From the NCBI GenBank assembly GCA_950295325.1, contig OX485806.1, positions 27,156,001-27,220,000 on the forward strand: a stretch of DNA of 64,000 bases. The letters are read 5' to 3'. The notes beneath the pieces were generated by a model that was not told the DNA's origin, searched no databases, and saw nothing but the letters and a program-made list of their open reading frames with translations. Shown piece after piece: positions 45,901 through 57,826 of the stretch (positions within the stretch are counted from its first letter, which is position 1; every line of letters begins with the position of its first letter). Both the position numbers and the translations under genes were made by a program. The DNA comes from Polytrichum commune (taxonomy: Eukaryota; Streptophyta; Polytrichopsida; Polytrichales; Polytrichaceae).

Positions 45901-48900
45901 ATAAAGTGCCAAGTCAACCATGAAACAGCAATGAGGTCCTTCATAGTTAGTAAATCACAAACCTGAACAAATCCTGTATATTGCATAGATTCAGTGGAAT
46001 ATGTAAACTGAGCTTGCTTTTTGAACTCCAGATCCAAGACATGAAGTGCAACATCTCGGAGCCTGACATCATACTGCTCTTGGTTGCTGTCAACACTGTC
46101 GCCACTTGAAATCCGCACAGCAGCAGCAGCCAAAACACATGCAACTGCTGAAGCTTCAGGAGCCTGTAGAGCCTCCAACCCAGGTTCATATCCCAGTGCA
46201 GCATCATGCAAATCCAGTAGACAATACTTCCTTCGTGTGGTCTTCACCTTAGCAGAAGCATCATCAACACTTGAACTGCTTACAGAGTTTGAAGCATCAG
46301 AAGGATCAAAGAAAGACATGACCGCAGTGATCCACTCAAGATGGCCACCATAGGCAACAATTGTACATCCCTTCACGTTTCCAATCACAAAATCATCTGC
46401 CAGTCTTTCTTTACCAGGCCATGCCACATAAGTGACAGTAATACCCGCAGTCCCAACCGCAAGGACATTTCCACCTCCTCCATTTCCACGCTGTAAAGCA
46501 CTGTTTCTACAAGCAAAAAGGAGAATCTCCTCCGTGTCTCCTTGTAATGGTGATAACCATGTGTCAGGCGGGGATCCTGACACTTGACATTCTTCATGGC
46601 GCACCCGTAAGTAAGATGCATCACCTTTACCCCCCATTTGCACAACAGACAGCACCTGTATTTGCACCATTTGCGCACTTCAGTCAAAGCACATTGACAA
46701 GACAACAAATAGGACGCATATCACATTAGATTGACCCTAAGCCACATAAATAAACAACTACATATACATGAAGTAAATATCAAAAATTAAGAGTAACCTC
46801 CACAAAAGCAGAGCCCATGTGTGCTGTGCCTATAAGGCACAGAACTGCAGGAGAAGCACAAAAGCTTACATATCTGGAAAAAAAATCATAATGTGTCATA
46901 AAAAATTTCAAAGTTTGCAGGCCCAAAAGGAGGCTTCATGCTTCACCTGTGTTTTATGAATGTCAAAATGTAAAATATCCCAATGCTTTGACCCTTCATT
47001 CAGAGCTTCAGAGATATCACTCAGGTCAAGTATCATGTCCAAACGACCACATTTCACAAGCACCGACATCTGTGGGACTTTATGTCCATCTTGAGCTGGA
47101 ATTGCTTCACAGTTTGGGGATGAACTTTTGCTGTGCTCATCAACAGTAAACAGCTTCGCGCTTGTCAAAAAAGAGAACAGCTCAATCAGCAATAAGTACT
47201 GAGATCTTGATATATGCGCAACAACCAAGGGTAACCTGACTTGGACAACAGTTGCAGAAGATTTGAGCAACTTCTCCCTCAGCTGCGAATCTGCTTGCTC
47301 TGCAGCCTCTGCAGAAATGGCTGCCACAAATTCAAAATTACCACCACCAATTCCACCACCGCCATCACCTCTTCTTTTCTGTGCAACAGCAACATCCCAT
47401 GCCTGTTTTGGTATCCAAGGGCCTGTCTCAGCTAACCGGTTCCATGCAACCTCCACTGACGCATCCAACTCTCCATGTTGCTTGATTTTCAGAACCTCAA
47501 CGGTTTGAAGGTCATCTTGATATGATAGTTCCCCATCTTGAGACTTCACTGCATTCGGGATTATGAACAGAGTGGCCTCTTCAGTCCCAAATACCAATGA
47601 ATCACCATCAGGAGTCGATGTACTTAGCAGTTGCATATCCACAGAAGGTGATCTCAGATCCAGTACAAAGAAAGTCCTCTGAACTGCACACTCAGGTACT
47701 GTTTGCACGCAGGGAACATATGTAATAATCCGAGCAGATGAGATAGATGTAGTCAAGTGTATGGAAGTTGTAATTGCTACATTCTTGGTATCTCCACTGC
47801 AAGAACCTTGTTCCGACAATCCAGAACCCGAAACCTCCTCAACAATGTGGACAATCCGCTCCAAGCTATCAATATCGAGCCATGCAATAAGAGGCTGAAT
47901 CTTTGTGTCGATATCCATGCTCCATGATCCCTCCGAATCGCCACTTTTGTTCCCTCCATGGCTGTAAGATTTCAAATTGACCTGAATACCCTGATTTGTC
48001 TGAAATGAGGTCACCCTTAACAACTGCTTCCTTTCTGCCTTTTCAGAGCTTACATCTTTGCAGAAGGTCCTAGAAAAGGTTACATCCTTCGCACGAGGGA
48101 AAAGTGTAACACCACATTGGGGTAATTTATCTTCAATAAGGTTAGAAAGCTCCATGCATGTATCAGGTTTTGTACTCTGTAAAGTATCATCTGCATCTTG
48201 ATTCAAATTCTGTTGTGCAAGTTCCCAGAGCTCCATGCTTTCCACAGTAAGACTCAGATCCATCTTCTTTTCAGACATCTGGAAGAAAGAAACATTGGAC
48301 ATGTCAGAAAGCTTAGAAGCCAATCAAAAATAATTTGCTACTTCCTATCTTTTCGTTTGTATCAATAGAGCTTGATATGTCTTAAGTACATAGAATCTGC
48401 ATACAGCTGACAATAACCAACACTATCACAGAAACTCTATAGAATGATGACCCTTGGTCAGGAGCAAGTCTATACAGTGAGGTGCATGCACAAGTATAAA
48501 TCAAAAGGGCACAAAAACTTGTTCTGACAACTCTGTAAACAAGCTTGTAGTTCATAAGGCACAAAGTTGTTGAATGCTCACCGCCATGGACAAAATGGTT
48601 CCTGCAAGACGCATATGCAAACTATCTTTGCATCCTCCCTGATCACCAGAAGCATGCTCCTTCTTGTGGTCTTCATAAGCAACCTCCACTGAAATGCTGA
48701 CAAGTCTTGCTTTCACACTGTATTCGACTTGCTTCCATGCATCTACAAAACACATCCCAAACTTCAAAACCAACTCCATTTTTAGGAAGATAAAGTTACT
48801 GTACCACTAAAGTGAGGTGACTGCACCTTGCAGTACCACTGCCAATTCACATTATACCGTGTTTAGGGAAAGATGGTCCAGACTCCAGACAATACAAATT

Positions 48901-51447
48901 TGCAAGCTAAGTTTACAGGAACTAAAACCAAACAAAAGTGCACCCAGCTCCTGTCAACTTTGAGCTGGGTATACAGGTCATAACCAAACAAACATAACTA
49001 ATGAACCTCTTCTAAATACGAAAGAAAATATTCAAGGGCATACCAGTGGCTAGAAGCATAGAACCTGTATCCAAGCACTCGAAGAACTCATCCACACTGC
49101 AACCATCCCAGAAAAGCAAATTATGAGTCAAACTAGCTGTGAATCTTTACAAAACCATGGTATATATTCTAAGCCTCACCTCCAAAAGTATATTCTTATG
49201 GCAACTGGGAGAAGATATTGTAATGAGCACAAGAGTAGCAGGATAGGGCCAAAAGAATGACTAGGCATGAAATCTATTCTTGAAGCTCAACTAAACAAAC
49301 AACAGAGGTAGCTGACAGTTTCCTATACCTGGCAGCAAGGTCTGCCTCTGCCATATCCACTGGGATTTTTTGGTCATCAGCCCCTCCCCACCTCATCCAA
49401 TCTGAAATCAAGTTGGTTGCTGGCAAGAACACTGAGCTGCCAGCCACACCTCCCTCACCTCCAGCCACTGATCTTGAAGACAACATGTCCACAAGCCTCT
49501 CTAGACGTTCACCTCTCTTCTCAAGGGCTCGGGCTGTACCTTCCATTGCCCGCTTACTGCTACTTATAGATTGGATCAAGCCAAGGAGCTGTTGTATCCT
49601 CCAAACAGACCCAGATACTTTGAAAGGCTGAACCAGAAACTCAGTATTGATTTTGGGTATATCTAAAGACCCTTCCCTCAAAGGAATCCTTAATTGGATG
49701 GAGCCCAAAACTCCTCCTCCGTCTGCTCCTGTTAGTACTGGTACTACATGATCTGTAATATATTTGGGTGTCACTTTCTCCCCTGTATTGCTAACTGGCA
49801 GCAATCCAACAGTAACTCCTCTAAATCTCACATTTTTCACGATGACATTTGATTCTGGCCCTTTACCCTGAGAATGTATGTTATCATTGCCATACTCCAC
49901 ATATCCAGCTCGGATTAAAAGTGTGCACGGCGACACCTTTGAACACTGCAATCATCCAAACAGTCCGGTGTCGAGGAATTGTTAGTGCAAGGCTATTCAC
50001 AATCTTTAAGTACTGCAACACCCTGCTCCACAAATAGAGAGCAATATCCACACTCCATTTTCAAACAGTGGGCTATGAAACACACCTCACACCATGAAAG
50101 ACATGACGGGATTGGGAGAGCAAGACTCATGAAGGTCTGCAGGGTTTATGTGAACGACACAACCATTCTAATCGACCTAGTTCACATGATCCATCATGTT
50201 TGATTACCTCCTGTGGTGGCTTTTCCAGAGTAATTGTCAAATTTGAGACTTTGACACACAACCCTGCAACCCTCTGCTCCACAAAATAGAGGGCAATATC
50301 CACACTCCATTTTCAACCAGAGGGCTATGTATCAACCACCCCTGACACCATGAAAGACATGAAGTGATTGGACTAACATACGTAATCAAGGTCTGCAGAG
50401 TTTAGATGACACCACAACCATCCCAATTGACCTAGTTCACATGATTGTCATGTTTAATTGACTCCTGTGGTGGCTGTTCCAGAGTAATCGTGAAATTTGA
50501 GATATTGACACACAACCCTGCAACATTTTGGTCCACAAAATAGAGAGCAATATCCACACTCCGTTTCAACCAGAGGGCTATGTATCAACCACCCCTGACA
50601 TCATAAAAGACATGAGGTGATTGGAATAGTAAACCTCGTGAAGGTCTGCAGGGTTTAAGTGAACAACACAACCATCCCAATTGACCTAGTTCACGTTGAT
50701 CATCTTGTTTGATTTTTACCTCCTGTGGTGGCTGTTCCAGAGTAATTGTCAGATTTGAGACTTTGACACACAACCCTAGAAGCACTTTCTCAACAATTTG
50801 TGCAATTGCCCGAACCCCGACTTCGATGTCCATGTAAGCGGTATCAGCTCCACCGCCCAACGCTCCCCCCACATCCGCTTCACTGCCTTCCGTGGTTGAA
50901 CTATTCCCCGTGCCGCCTGCTGAAACCCTAGAGTTGTCGTCCTCTCCATTATCCGACTTCTTCCCAGGCCGGCAACGAGGCACGAGAACAAGCTCCAGGC
51001 CGTGAATTTGAACCTCACAAGGCTGATCCCGGCTGAAAACACTCCACAGATTCGTGGCAATAACGCTGCCAACCAACCCCTCCTTCACCACCACGGGCGA
51101 CGCTTCTCCCAACTGCGGGCAATTCACCAAACCACAACCAAATTTAACACATTTTAATTACTAAATTAATGAAAAAGCCCAATCGCACCATAATTTCCAC
51201 AGAAACACGGATGGTCCCCGTGGCAACCACTACCGCCACAACGCTCGTCCATTGCACACCACAAACTACAAACCCTAACCTGATCGTTGAAGTAATTGGT
51301 ATTCAACGCGAGATCCTTGAGGTGGATGGTCCCGGAGCCGATCTGCACATCAAGTTGCTCCATGTCCAATTCGTTGCGGAGGATCCTCCCAAGCAGGTGC
51401 TTCATGGCGAATTTCACCACCCGCTTGGTAAGCCATTGGGGAATCAT
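42970..51447 (-). CDS. ATG2: Autophagy-related protein 2 (ATG2), 12 coding exons
   Basis: ATG2 is a rod-shaped lipid-transfer protein that bridges ER and the growing phagophore with ATG9 and ATG18/WIPI. Exons, high to low: 51447-51280, 51112-50720, 49945-49329, 49096-49044, 48742-48582, 48278-46947, 46655-45963, 45796-44957, 44702-44590, 44289-44076, 43785-43672, 43281-42970. All introns are GT-AG and all phases agree, giving 5,010 nt or 1,669 residues. Exon 1 has the N-terminal chorein motif QLDVQIGSGTIHLKDLALN; exon 2 has EVQIHGLELVLVP. Exon 4 reads VDEFFECLD. Exon 8 (near residue 1170) has the cysteine-containing ICFDTCHDTT segment of the ATG2 CAD region. Exons 10-12 give the ATG2 C-terminal domain (FALLPIRLHLDQRHLDF, YLPRRVDLAALRAGNYVEL, LYAVGSGAAKLVVSP). 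The start is ATG at 51447; the upstream in-frame TTG is ignored. Plant ATG2 proteins usually run to about 1,850-2,000 residues, so the C-terminus here is short. Confidence 0.93.
49985..50785. repeat. Tandem repeat (about 256 bp) in ATG2 intron 2, copying the end of exon 2
   Basis: Three copies of CTCCTGTGGTGGC begin near 50207, 50463 and 50720 (period about 256 bp). A further partial copy of the intronic part covers 49985-50205. The copy at 50720 is the true exon 2 end with donor GAG|GTAAAA. The copy at 50207 keeps a donor (GAG|GTAATC), while the copy at 50463 has lost it (GAG|TCAATT). Between copies, blocks such as 'atgtatcaaccacccctgac' and 'gcaatatccacactcc' recur. Confidence 0.88.
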
Positions 51448-51750
51448 GGCTACCAAATCACCCCAAACCCTTGCTTCTCTCTCTCTCTCTCTCCCTCTCC
51501 CTCCCCCTCACTCTACCTATCTCTCTCTCTCTCTCCCTTCCTCCTCTCTTCTTCGTCTTACCACGGCACCTTCACGGGCACCACCACTGCGGCCACGAAG
51601 CTCACCCTCCTCCTCGCCATCACCGCAAAGTCGTCCATCATCGACACAATTCACTTCGCCATCGTTGCCATCGCGACGATGACACCAACCATCATGGCGA
51701 TGGGGCTGACGACGATAGCCGCCCGAAAACCTAACCCCAGGCCCCAAAAC
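51448..51750 (-). promoter_or_regulatory. ATG2 5' leader and proximal promoter region
   Basis: Directly upstream of the ATG2 start lies a CT-rich simple-sequence tract (51477-51545; GA on the transcript strand), a common feature of plant 5' leaders. It is followed by a GC-richer block to about 51750. No TATA box could be placed with confidence. The open frames on either strand here are biased by the simple repeat and are not called. Confidence 0.4.
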
Positions 51751-53269
51751 CCCCTCGAACTTGGCTCGGAGGCAAGCAAAGGGCTTCCTTCGTTGCTTAT
51801 TGCCTTGTTGTGGTCGCTACACTAAACTAAACATAACATCCATCTTTACCTTGGTTGTTGTTCTTGGTTGTTGTTCTTGGTTGTTGTTTGGGGTTGTGGA
51901 GTTGGAGAAGTTTGGCTATGAAGGAATTGATGAAGCTTTGTGGGTTTCCTTTACTTTTTGCAACTTGGGAGGGTGGAGTAGGCTAGCCTAGCCTAGGCTT
52001 CGCTTGGGTGCTTAGTAGGAAGGAAGGAAGGTAGTATCCAAGTGGGGGCCATTTGGGAGGGTCTTGCTTTAAATGTATGTAGTTTGTCATGTAGTGGGCC
52101 CTTTCTTTTGACATTTGTTCGGTTAACCCTTCGCCTTGTACTAGGTGTGGTGAGTGCACATTCACACTAGGCTCCAAGACAAAGGAAACTCCAAACTCGA
52201 GCGATCCTATGGGTCGAGAGCCCAAAATTGGACACAAGGAGTTTATTTGGTCGTTCTTCGCCTTGCTTTGGTCGCTACACTCAACTAAACAACTTAACTT
52301 TAGTTGTTGTTGTTGTTGTTTGGGGTTGTGGAGTTGAGTTTGGCTATGAAGGAAGTGAGGGCTTACTTTTAGGTTGTGGGTTTCCTTTTACTTTTGCAAC
52401 TTGGGAGGGGGAGTTGGCTAGGCTTCCTTGGTTGGGTAGTATCCTAGTGGGGTCCATTTTGGTGGGTTATTGCTTAAAGCGCAAAGTAGGTTGTCATTTA
52501 ATGGGCCACAAACATTCCCTTGCTCTCTTTGACATTTGTTTGGTAACCCCTTCTCCTTGTACTAGGTGTGGTAACAAAGGAAACTCCACAATTGAGTGAT
52601 CGTACATTGGTGCATCCACGTGCTTTACTTATTTTGGAAACACTATTAATTAATAGAGGATGTCCCAAAAGATAACAACATAAAAACATACGTCATTTTG
52701 TACGTATATACAAGGTTTAATTTCTCCACAAAAAGAGGTAAGTGTGGGGTTTAGAAACCCTCCTCGAGGCTCCACTCCTTGATCCTCCTCACCGAACCCT
52801 TACAATAAAGAAGGTGGGAGTTTTTTCATCCTTTTGAAGAATATATATATGTAGTAGTTACAATTTTCATAAGTGAGGAGAATCCAACAACATGTGTTGG
52901 TACTAAATTGCTAGTTGTTGTGATTTGTGTCTTTTGGGTTTAGGAAAATGCCTTAAATAGTGTGCCTCCACTAACCGCCACCTTCCTTTTTCCAACACCA
53001 TATCCTCTTGCTAACTAGTAGCATGCGTTACCCCCCCCCCCCAACTAGCCAACGGATTTCCCTCCCCCAAACATTTCCACGTTGACCACTCAAGTTAATG
53101 CACGGAGAGACACAATATTTATTGGGTAGAGAGCAAAAATTTGGACAAAAGCAATTTATTTGGCTTGGCTTGGGCTTTCTTCGCCTTTGCTTTGGTTGTT
53201 GCGCTACTTAAACTCTACTTTAAGCTCATTGTATGTTGGGAGTGTGGACTTTGGCTAACACCATTTGTG

Positions 53270-53480
53270 GTTTCTAGTGTCACAAATTGTTTGAATTATG
53301 CAATGCTATAGCTATTTACTATACATCTCATTTTTACCAACGAGAATAAACTTGGTGGTTTGGACATTATAGCACATCAACATCTTCACTTGACAAGAAG
53401 CTACATGAATTGTAAGAAGCTATAGCATTGCATGACTCCAAATAGTATGTGACACTAAATACCCTAAATTGTGTAGTATA
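53270..53480. mobile_element. Foldback MITE inside a repeat unit
   Basis: Inverted segments ATGCAATGCTATAGCT and AGCTATAGCATTGCAT (about 53308 and 53420) lie inside AGTGTCAC...GTGACACT ends. The right end resembles the CACTA-type family at 41986 (GACACTAAATACCC). Exact ends are uncertain. Confidence 0.5.
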
Positions 53481-53989
53481 GAAGAGTGAACATACTTTTA
53501 GGGTAAGGCTTACCTTTCTATATTGCTTGCTTGGGAGGGGAATTGGCTTGGCTTGTGCTTGGGTGGGTATTGCGAAGGGACATAGGTAGGTAGGTAGTGT
53601 CATAGTGGATGCCACTTGGTAGGTTCATAGTTAAAGTGTAAAGGTAAATTGTCGTTTAGTGGGCCACAAACATTCATTCGGGTGAATGTTCACAACACCT
53701 ACTAAGAGGGAGGGCGAATCACAACAAAGGGATGAATATGTGCTGAAAATGTCGATTGCTATTAAAGAGCCCGGAATTATTATATGGAATTGAACAAAGC
53801 TTTAAATTCGGGGTCAAAGACCCCACATTCGTCTATTCAACTTAAATTGGGATGAATCAACAAACATTATATTAGTAGTCCACAAGGAGTGTCACCCAAA
53901 AAAGAAAACATTAGAGAGCCATACCCAAAAAATATATATTCATAAGTGAAATATTTAAATATAAACACATCTCATTCTCAAAAGGCTTG

Positions 53990-55110
53990 CTCTACACTAG
54001 CCTCACTAAGGTTGCAAACATGAACTTAGAGAAGCACGTGATTGGTTGCCACCAACATTGATGTAGAGACCACCTCACAGTTGTGGCTGGTACTTTGACG
54101 CCGACACATAGACCACTTCGCGGTTGCAGCTTGTACCTTGGCGCCACCTCCCACAAGAAAACACATTGTTGCAAATAACGGAGAATGCAACACTGAAAAC
54201 ATTAATGTGCGATGAGTCAACAATGCCATATACAAAACTACCCCGAGTATCCTTGTCAATTCACCTCTTGTGCATATCCACAAAGGCACGATCGTCTACG
54301 TCTTCATGTAAACCAACAACTTGTTCATGATGGAGCGCATGATTAATTGTTTGCTCCTCCAATCGATATTCAAACATGAGCCTTGCGCATTAAAGTACCC
54401 CATATTGGAGACAACTATCATTGTATCCAAAAAACATTGGAGGTGTTTTGCATTTGAATATCATAAGGACTCGTCATGATTTTCCATATCCATATTGAAG
54501 CCGCCTTCCTCACATCCATACCCATGGACCTCATTGGAATCACCCATGCAGGATTCGGGTATAATTGGCCACTTTTGCAAATGTGGAACAAAGTGTTGGC
54601 AAGGCTAACGCCCAAGTGCTTTTTCATAAGAAAGTGTGCCCACTGATGGGCCCGTTGCAAAATGTTGTCATGCGAGAGACTCACGTGATTGTTCAAACCA
54701 ACCTTCCAAACTTCACGTACTCCATTTTACCGTTGTTCATGTCATTTGCCGAAACATTATAATGAACGAACTCAAAATGCTCTTCATCATTGTCCTTCAT
54801 ACAATTTTCCACCAAGCCCAAGAAGGTATGCAAACCCTCGTCCCTGGACTTCTTGTAAAAAATGGCATGACCCATTAGAGGACTCACATCCCACCCCAAA
54901 CAAACCTTAATTTTCTTGCTCAACATTGCATGAATAGTAAAATTCCCATTGACGGCCATTTGAAGATGCTTGTGGGTCAATGCCCCCCCCCCCCTCTATG
55001 GAGCGCAATTCTACAATACATTTTTCCTCCATAAACCTACTCAAGTTCACAAGAAGACTAATGTCAATATTGGTGCCTCCCATTGTGATCGTCATTGAAA
55101 CCTCAAAATG
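53990..55110 (-). pseudogene. Decayed coding region of unknown function
   Basis: Consecutive minus-strand open stretches (55095-54995, 54980-54693, 54696-54418, 54320-54130) follow one another in changing frames, with coding-like composition. They include IDISLLVNLSRFMEEK, CLGWDVSPLMGHAIFYKK and LGVSLANTLFHICKSGQ. A 12-C run (54983-54994) marks the first frame change and another lies near 54690. I recognise no family. It is either a host pseudogene or part of a transposon protein. Confidence 0.45.
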
Positions 55111-55290
55111 CTTTAAACTTGCACAACTTCATTCTTGCCCTTCAGAGTGAGCAAGAGCTCGCATCCTAGGAGCCATGCAAGACAAATTCAATGATTTTCA
55201 AACCAACCGCCAAAGACTCCATGATCGACAATGCAAAGAACAATGCATAATTCCACAACAAGCATGAAGCATGTAGTAACGCAAGACTTA

Positions 55291-55924
55291 GGGGCGGTTT
55301 ACACTATGGACCAAGAGCCATGACCATGAAATTCTAAAATTTGTGATTGGAGAGTAAAGTGCTCTTGGTCCCATTTGGCTTTACACTACCTTGAAAAAAG
55401 GAGAATGACCACTAACTTCGAGGTCCCCAAAAACTACTAAAATCTGCCATTTGGATAATGTGCCATGGTCCAACGGGTTTTCCGTTGAGGCGAGGCAAAA
55501 TGTTCGACTCAACGGAAATCAAGGGAGCCGTAAGGCTGAAAATCAACCATTGGCCGAAAAAATAAAATAAAATATATAAAATACAAAAAATATATATATA
55601 AATTTTTTTTCCCGATTTTTTTTGACGTTACTGTATTTATATTAAAAAATCAGCCCAAAGTTGTCCCGGTCCAAATCTACTTTACACTACAAGAGTGACC
55701 AAGCCACTCAAAAATCCATTTTTAATTTTTCATGGTCACGGCTCTTGGCCAAGAGCTATGACCATGAAAATGATTTAATTTTCTTGGTCACGGCTCTTGG
55801 CCAAGAGCTATGACCATGAAAATGATTTAATTTTCTTGGTCACGGCTCTTGGCCAAGAGCTATGACCATGAAAATGATTTAATTTTCTTGGTCATGGCTC
55901 TTGGTCCATAGTGTAAACCGCCCC
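55291..55924. mobile_element. Harbinger-type MITE with palindromic internal array
   Basis: Perfect inverted ends of about 40 bp start GGGGCGGTTTACACTATGGA and continue through CCAAGAGCCATGACCATG. TTA is duplicated on both sides (55288-55290, 55925-55927), as for PIF/Harbinger elements. It is 634 bp and non-coding. Near the right end (about 55725-55885) a 52-bp unit is repeated three times. Confidence 0.9.
55725..55905. repeat. 52-bp palindromic tandem repeat derived from the MITE end
   Basis: Each unit reads TTGGTCACGGCTCTTGGCCA, then AGAGCTATGACCATGAAAA and TGATTTAATTTTC. The first part is a near-palindrome made of the terminal sequence TTGGTCATGGCTCTTGG facing its own inverted copy. The last partial unit runs directly into the right terminal repeat. 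Confidence 0.88.
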
Positions 55925-56991
55925 TTAATGACCGCGAGTGAGCACATTGGAGTTTGCATCAAGAGACACCTACCACCTCCTTGCTCCGCCATTGCCTCAC
56001 ATTGACAACTTCCAAATTAAGGAGCCAATTGTTGCTACCACCATGCTCATGTGGACACCCGCAACCTAGCATCCCCCCAAAACTTACACCCCACCTCACT
56101 AAGGCAAAAGAAAGTTCACATATGGACGTCAATTTTTAGTTTAACTCCTTCAATAGGTGTTCGGAAACCAAATTGCATTCCCTTGGCTTGACACAATTCA
56201 TCGTAGTTATTTTGATGATGGCCGCCCAAATCATCAAAATAACTAATCGTAGCTTGGAGGTAAGCAAGACCTTCTCCATTGTTTGTTTGCCTTGGTCGGC
56301 CCAAGCTTGGTTTTCTTCACCTTGCTTTGATAGCTACATTATTGAGCTTTTTCTTTAGCCCAAGCCATGATCACACTTATTGATGAGTATAGCCGGTGGA
56401 CGGCTCCTACTAGTATCAGGCATTTTTACGTTTGTTTTAACCTAGTGAAAGTTTGAAACTCGAGTATGTTATATCCAATCGTTGGTTGAAAGCGATAGAA
56501 AAGTGCCCCACATCAGTTGGAAATTGTCCATTGGCTATGACCACCAGTAAGTGTGGACATGACATTAGTTGTTGTTAGGGATGTGGAGTTTGGCTATGAG
56601 GCAATGAAATAAAATCACTTGTAGGGCATGCTTGCCTTTTACCATTCCTCGAACCTCTTGGAAAGAGAGTTCAGTCGGCTTGAGTTGGCTTTGGGTGGGT
56701 AGTAGGTACATAAGAAGTTGGGCCCACTTAATAGAATTCCTACTTAAAGCATAAAAGTAAGTTGTTGTTAAGTGGGCCACAAACATTCCATTTGTCCCTT
56801 TTTACCATTTTCTAGGTACATGTGGCCTTTGGCCTTTTCCCATATACGGTAATGGTGGGTTGAGACTTAAAAACTAGGTTCCGAGACCAAAGGAACCCCA
56901 AAATTGAGTGATCTTACATGAGTAAAATATTGGACCTAAGAAGTTTACTTGGCTTAGTTTCTTCGCCTTGCTTTGGTTGCTACACTACTTA

Positions 56992-57308
56992 GGGGCACTC
57001 TAGATGGGGGTCCATGGTCCAAACATAGGAGAAGCAATTTGAAGCAATTTGAAGCAAATTGGGCCCTTGAGCCAGACCCTCCCTTGGACCCTACCCTCTC
57101 TTGATTGTCTAAAAGACAAAGCTTTCTTGCATATTCATTTCATGGTTCGGACCATTACTAGTTTGTTTCAAAATGATGTGAATGTAGGAGACACATCACT
57201 TTGCCTTGGACCCTCGTCTAAAGGCATTCAATTCAATTTACACCTCTCGGTCAATAGGATTGCTCCATTTCGTTGGACTTCCCCCCTGGACCCCATCTAA
57301 AGCGCCCC
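56992..57308. mobile_element. Harbinger-type MITE nested in the 430-bp repeat
   Basis: The left end is GGGGCACTCTAGATGGGGGT and the right end, reverse-complemented, is GGGGCGCTTTAGATGGGGTC. TTA is present on both sides (56989-56991, 57309-57311). It is 317 bp. The surrounding repeat reads 'gctacactact' before and 'aaaactctac' after, so the uninterrupted form can be compared with the unit at about 53205. Confidence 0.85.
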
Positions 57309-57446
57309 TTAAAACTCTACTTTAGTTGTTTGTGGGGGTGTGGAGTTGGCTAGTACCATGAAGGAAAAGTCTTATTTTTAGGGTATGGCTTACCGTTACC
57401 TTTTGTAACTTTGGAGGGAGTTGGGTGCTTGGGACGTAGGTAAGTA

Positions 57447-57826
57447 AACTAAATATGATATTTAGTGTCATATGGTATTTTAGGTCACTATGGTGACTTT
57501 TCGGATGACACTCCTTACAAACAAGTGAACGAATATCATCATGGATGATGGATGAGTTCATCCATTGGCCAAAACCCTACCTTCTCTTGCCAACATATTG
57601 TGATGGAATATTCTCATGGATGCTTGAAATTTGGATGAAAATCACTTGGCAAGTAACAATAATTGCAACATTGTAAATCTATAATTCACCCAATAAATTA
57701 CAAGGAATGACAAACGATATTCGGTTAACATTTAGTGTTGGTGACACTATACTGTGGGTTACAATTAATATTGAGCAAGACGATTAGAATTGGTGACACT
57801 AATTATCATGGTGACACTAAGCATCC
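57447..57826 (+). mobile_element. CTACACTA-ended MITE (copy 3)
   Basis: It is collinear with 34030-34382 (shared blocks: 'gatggatgagttcatccattg', here with one changed base, TTGGATGAAAA, ATATTGAGCAAGAC and TTAGAATTGGTG). It splits another unit of the 430-bp repeat. Confidence 0.65.

Noticed and set aside
44991-47508. Plus-strand frames within the ATG2 exons
   Set aside because: They are antisense shadows of ATG2 exons 6-8.
51169-51825. 218-codon plus-strand frame over the ATG2 start and leader
   Set aside because: It runs antisense to exon 1 and through a CT microsatellite (a long Leu/Ser run). It has no domain and is explained by low complexity.
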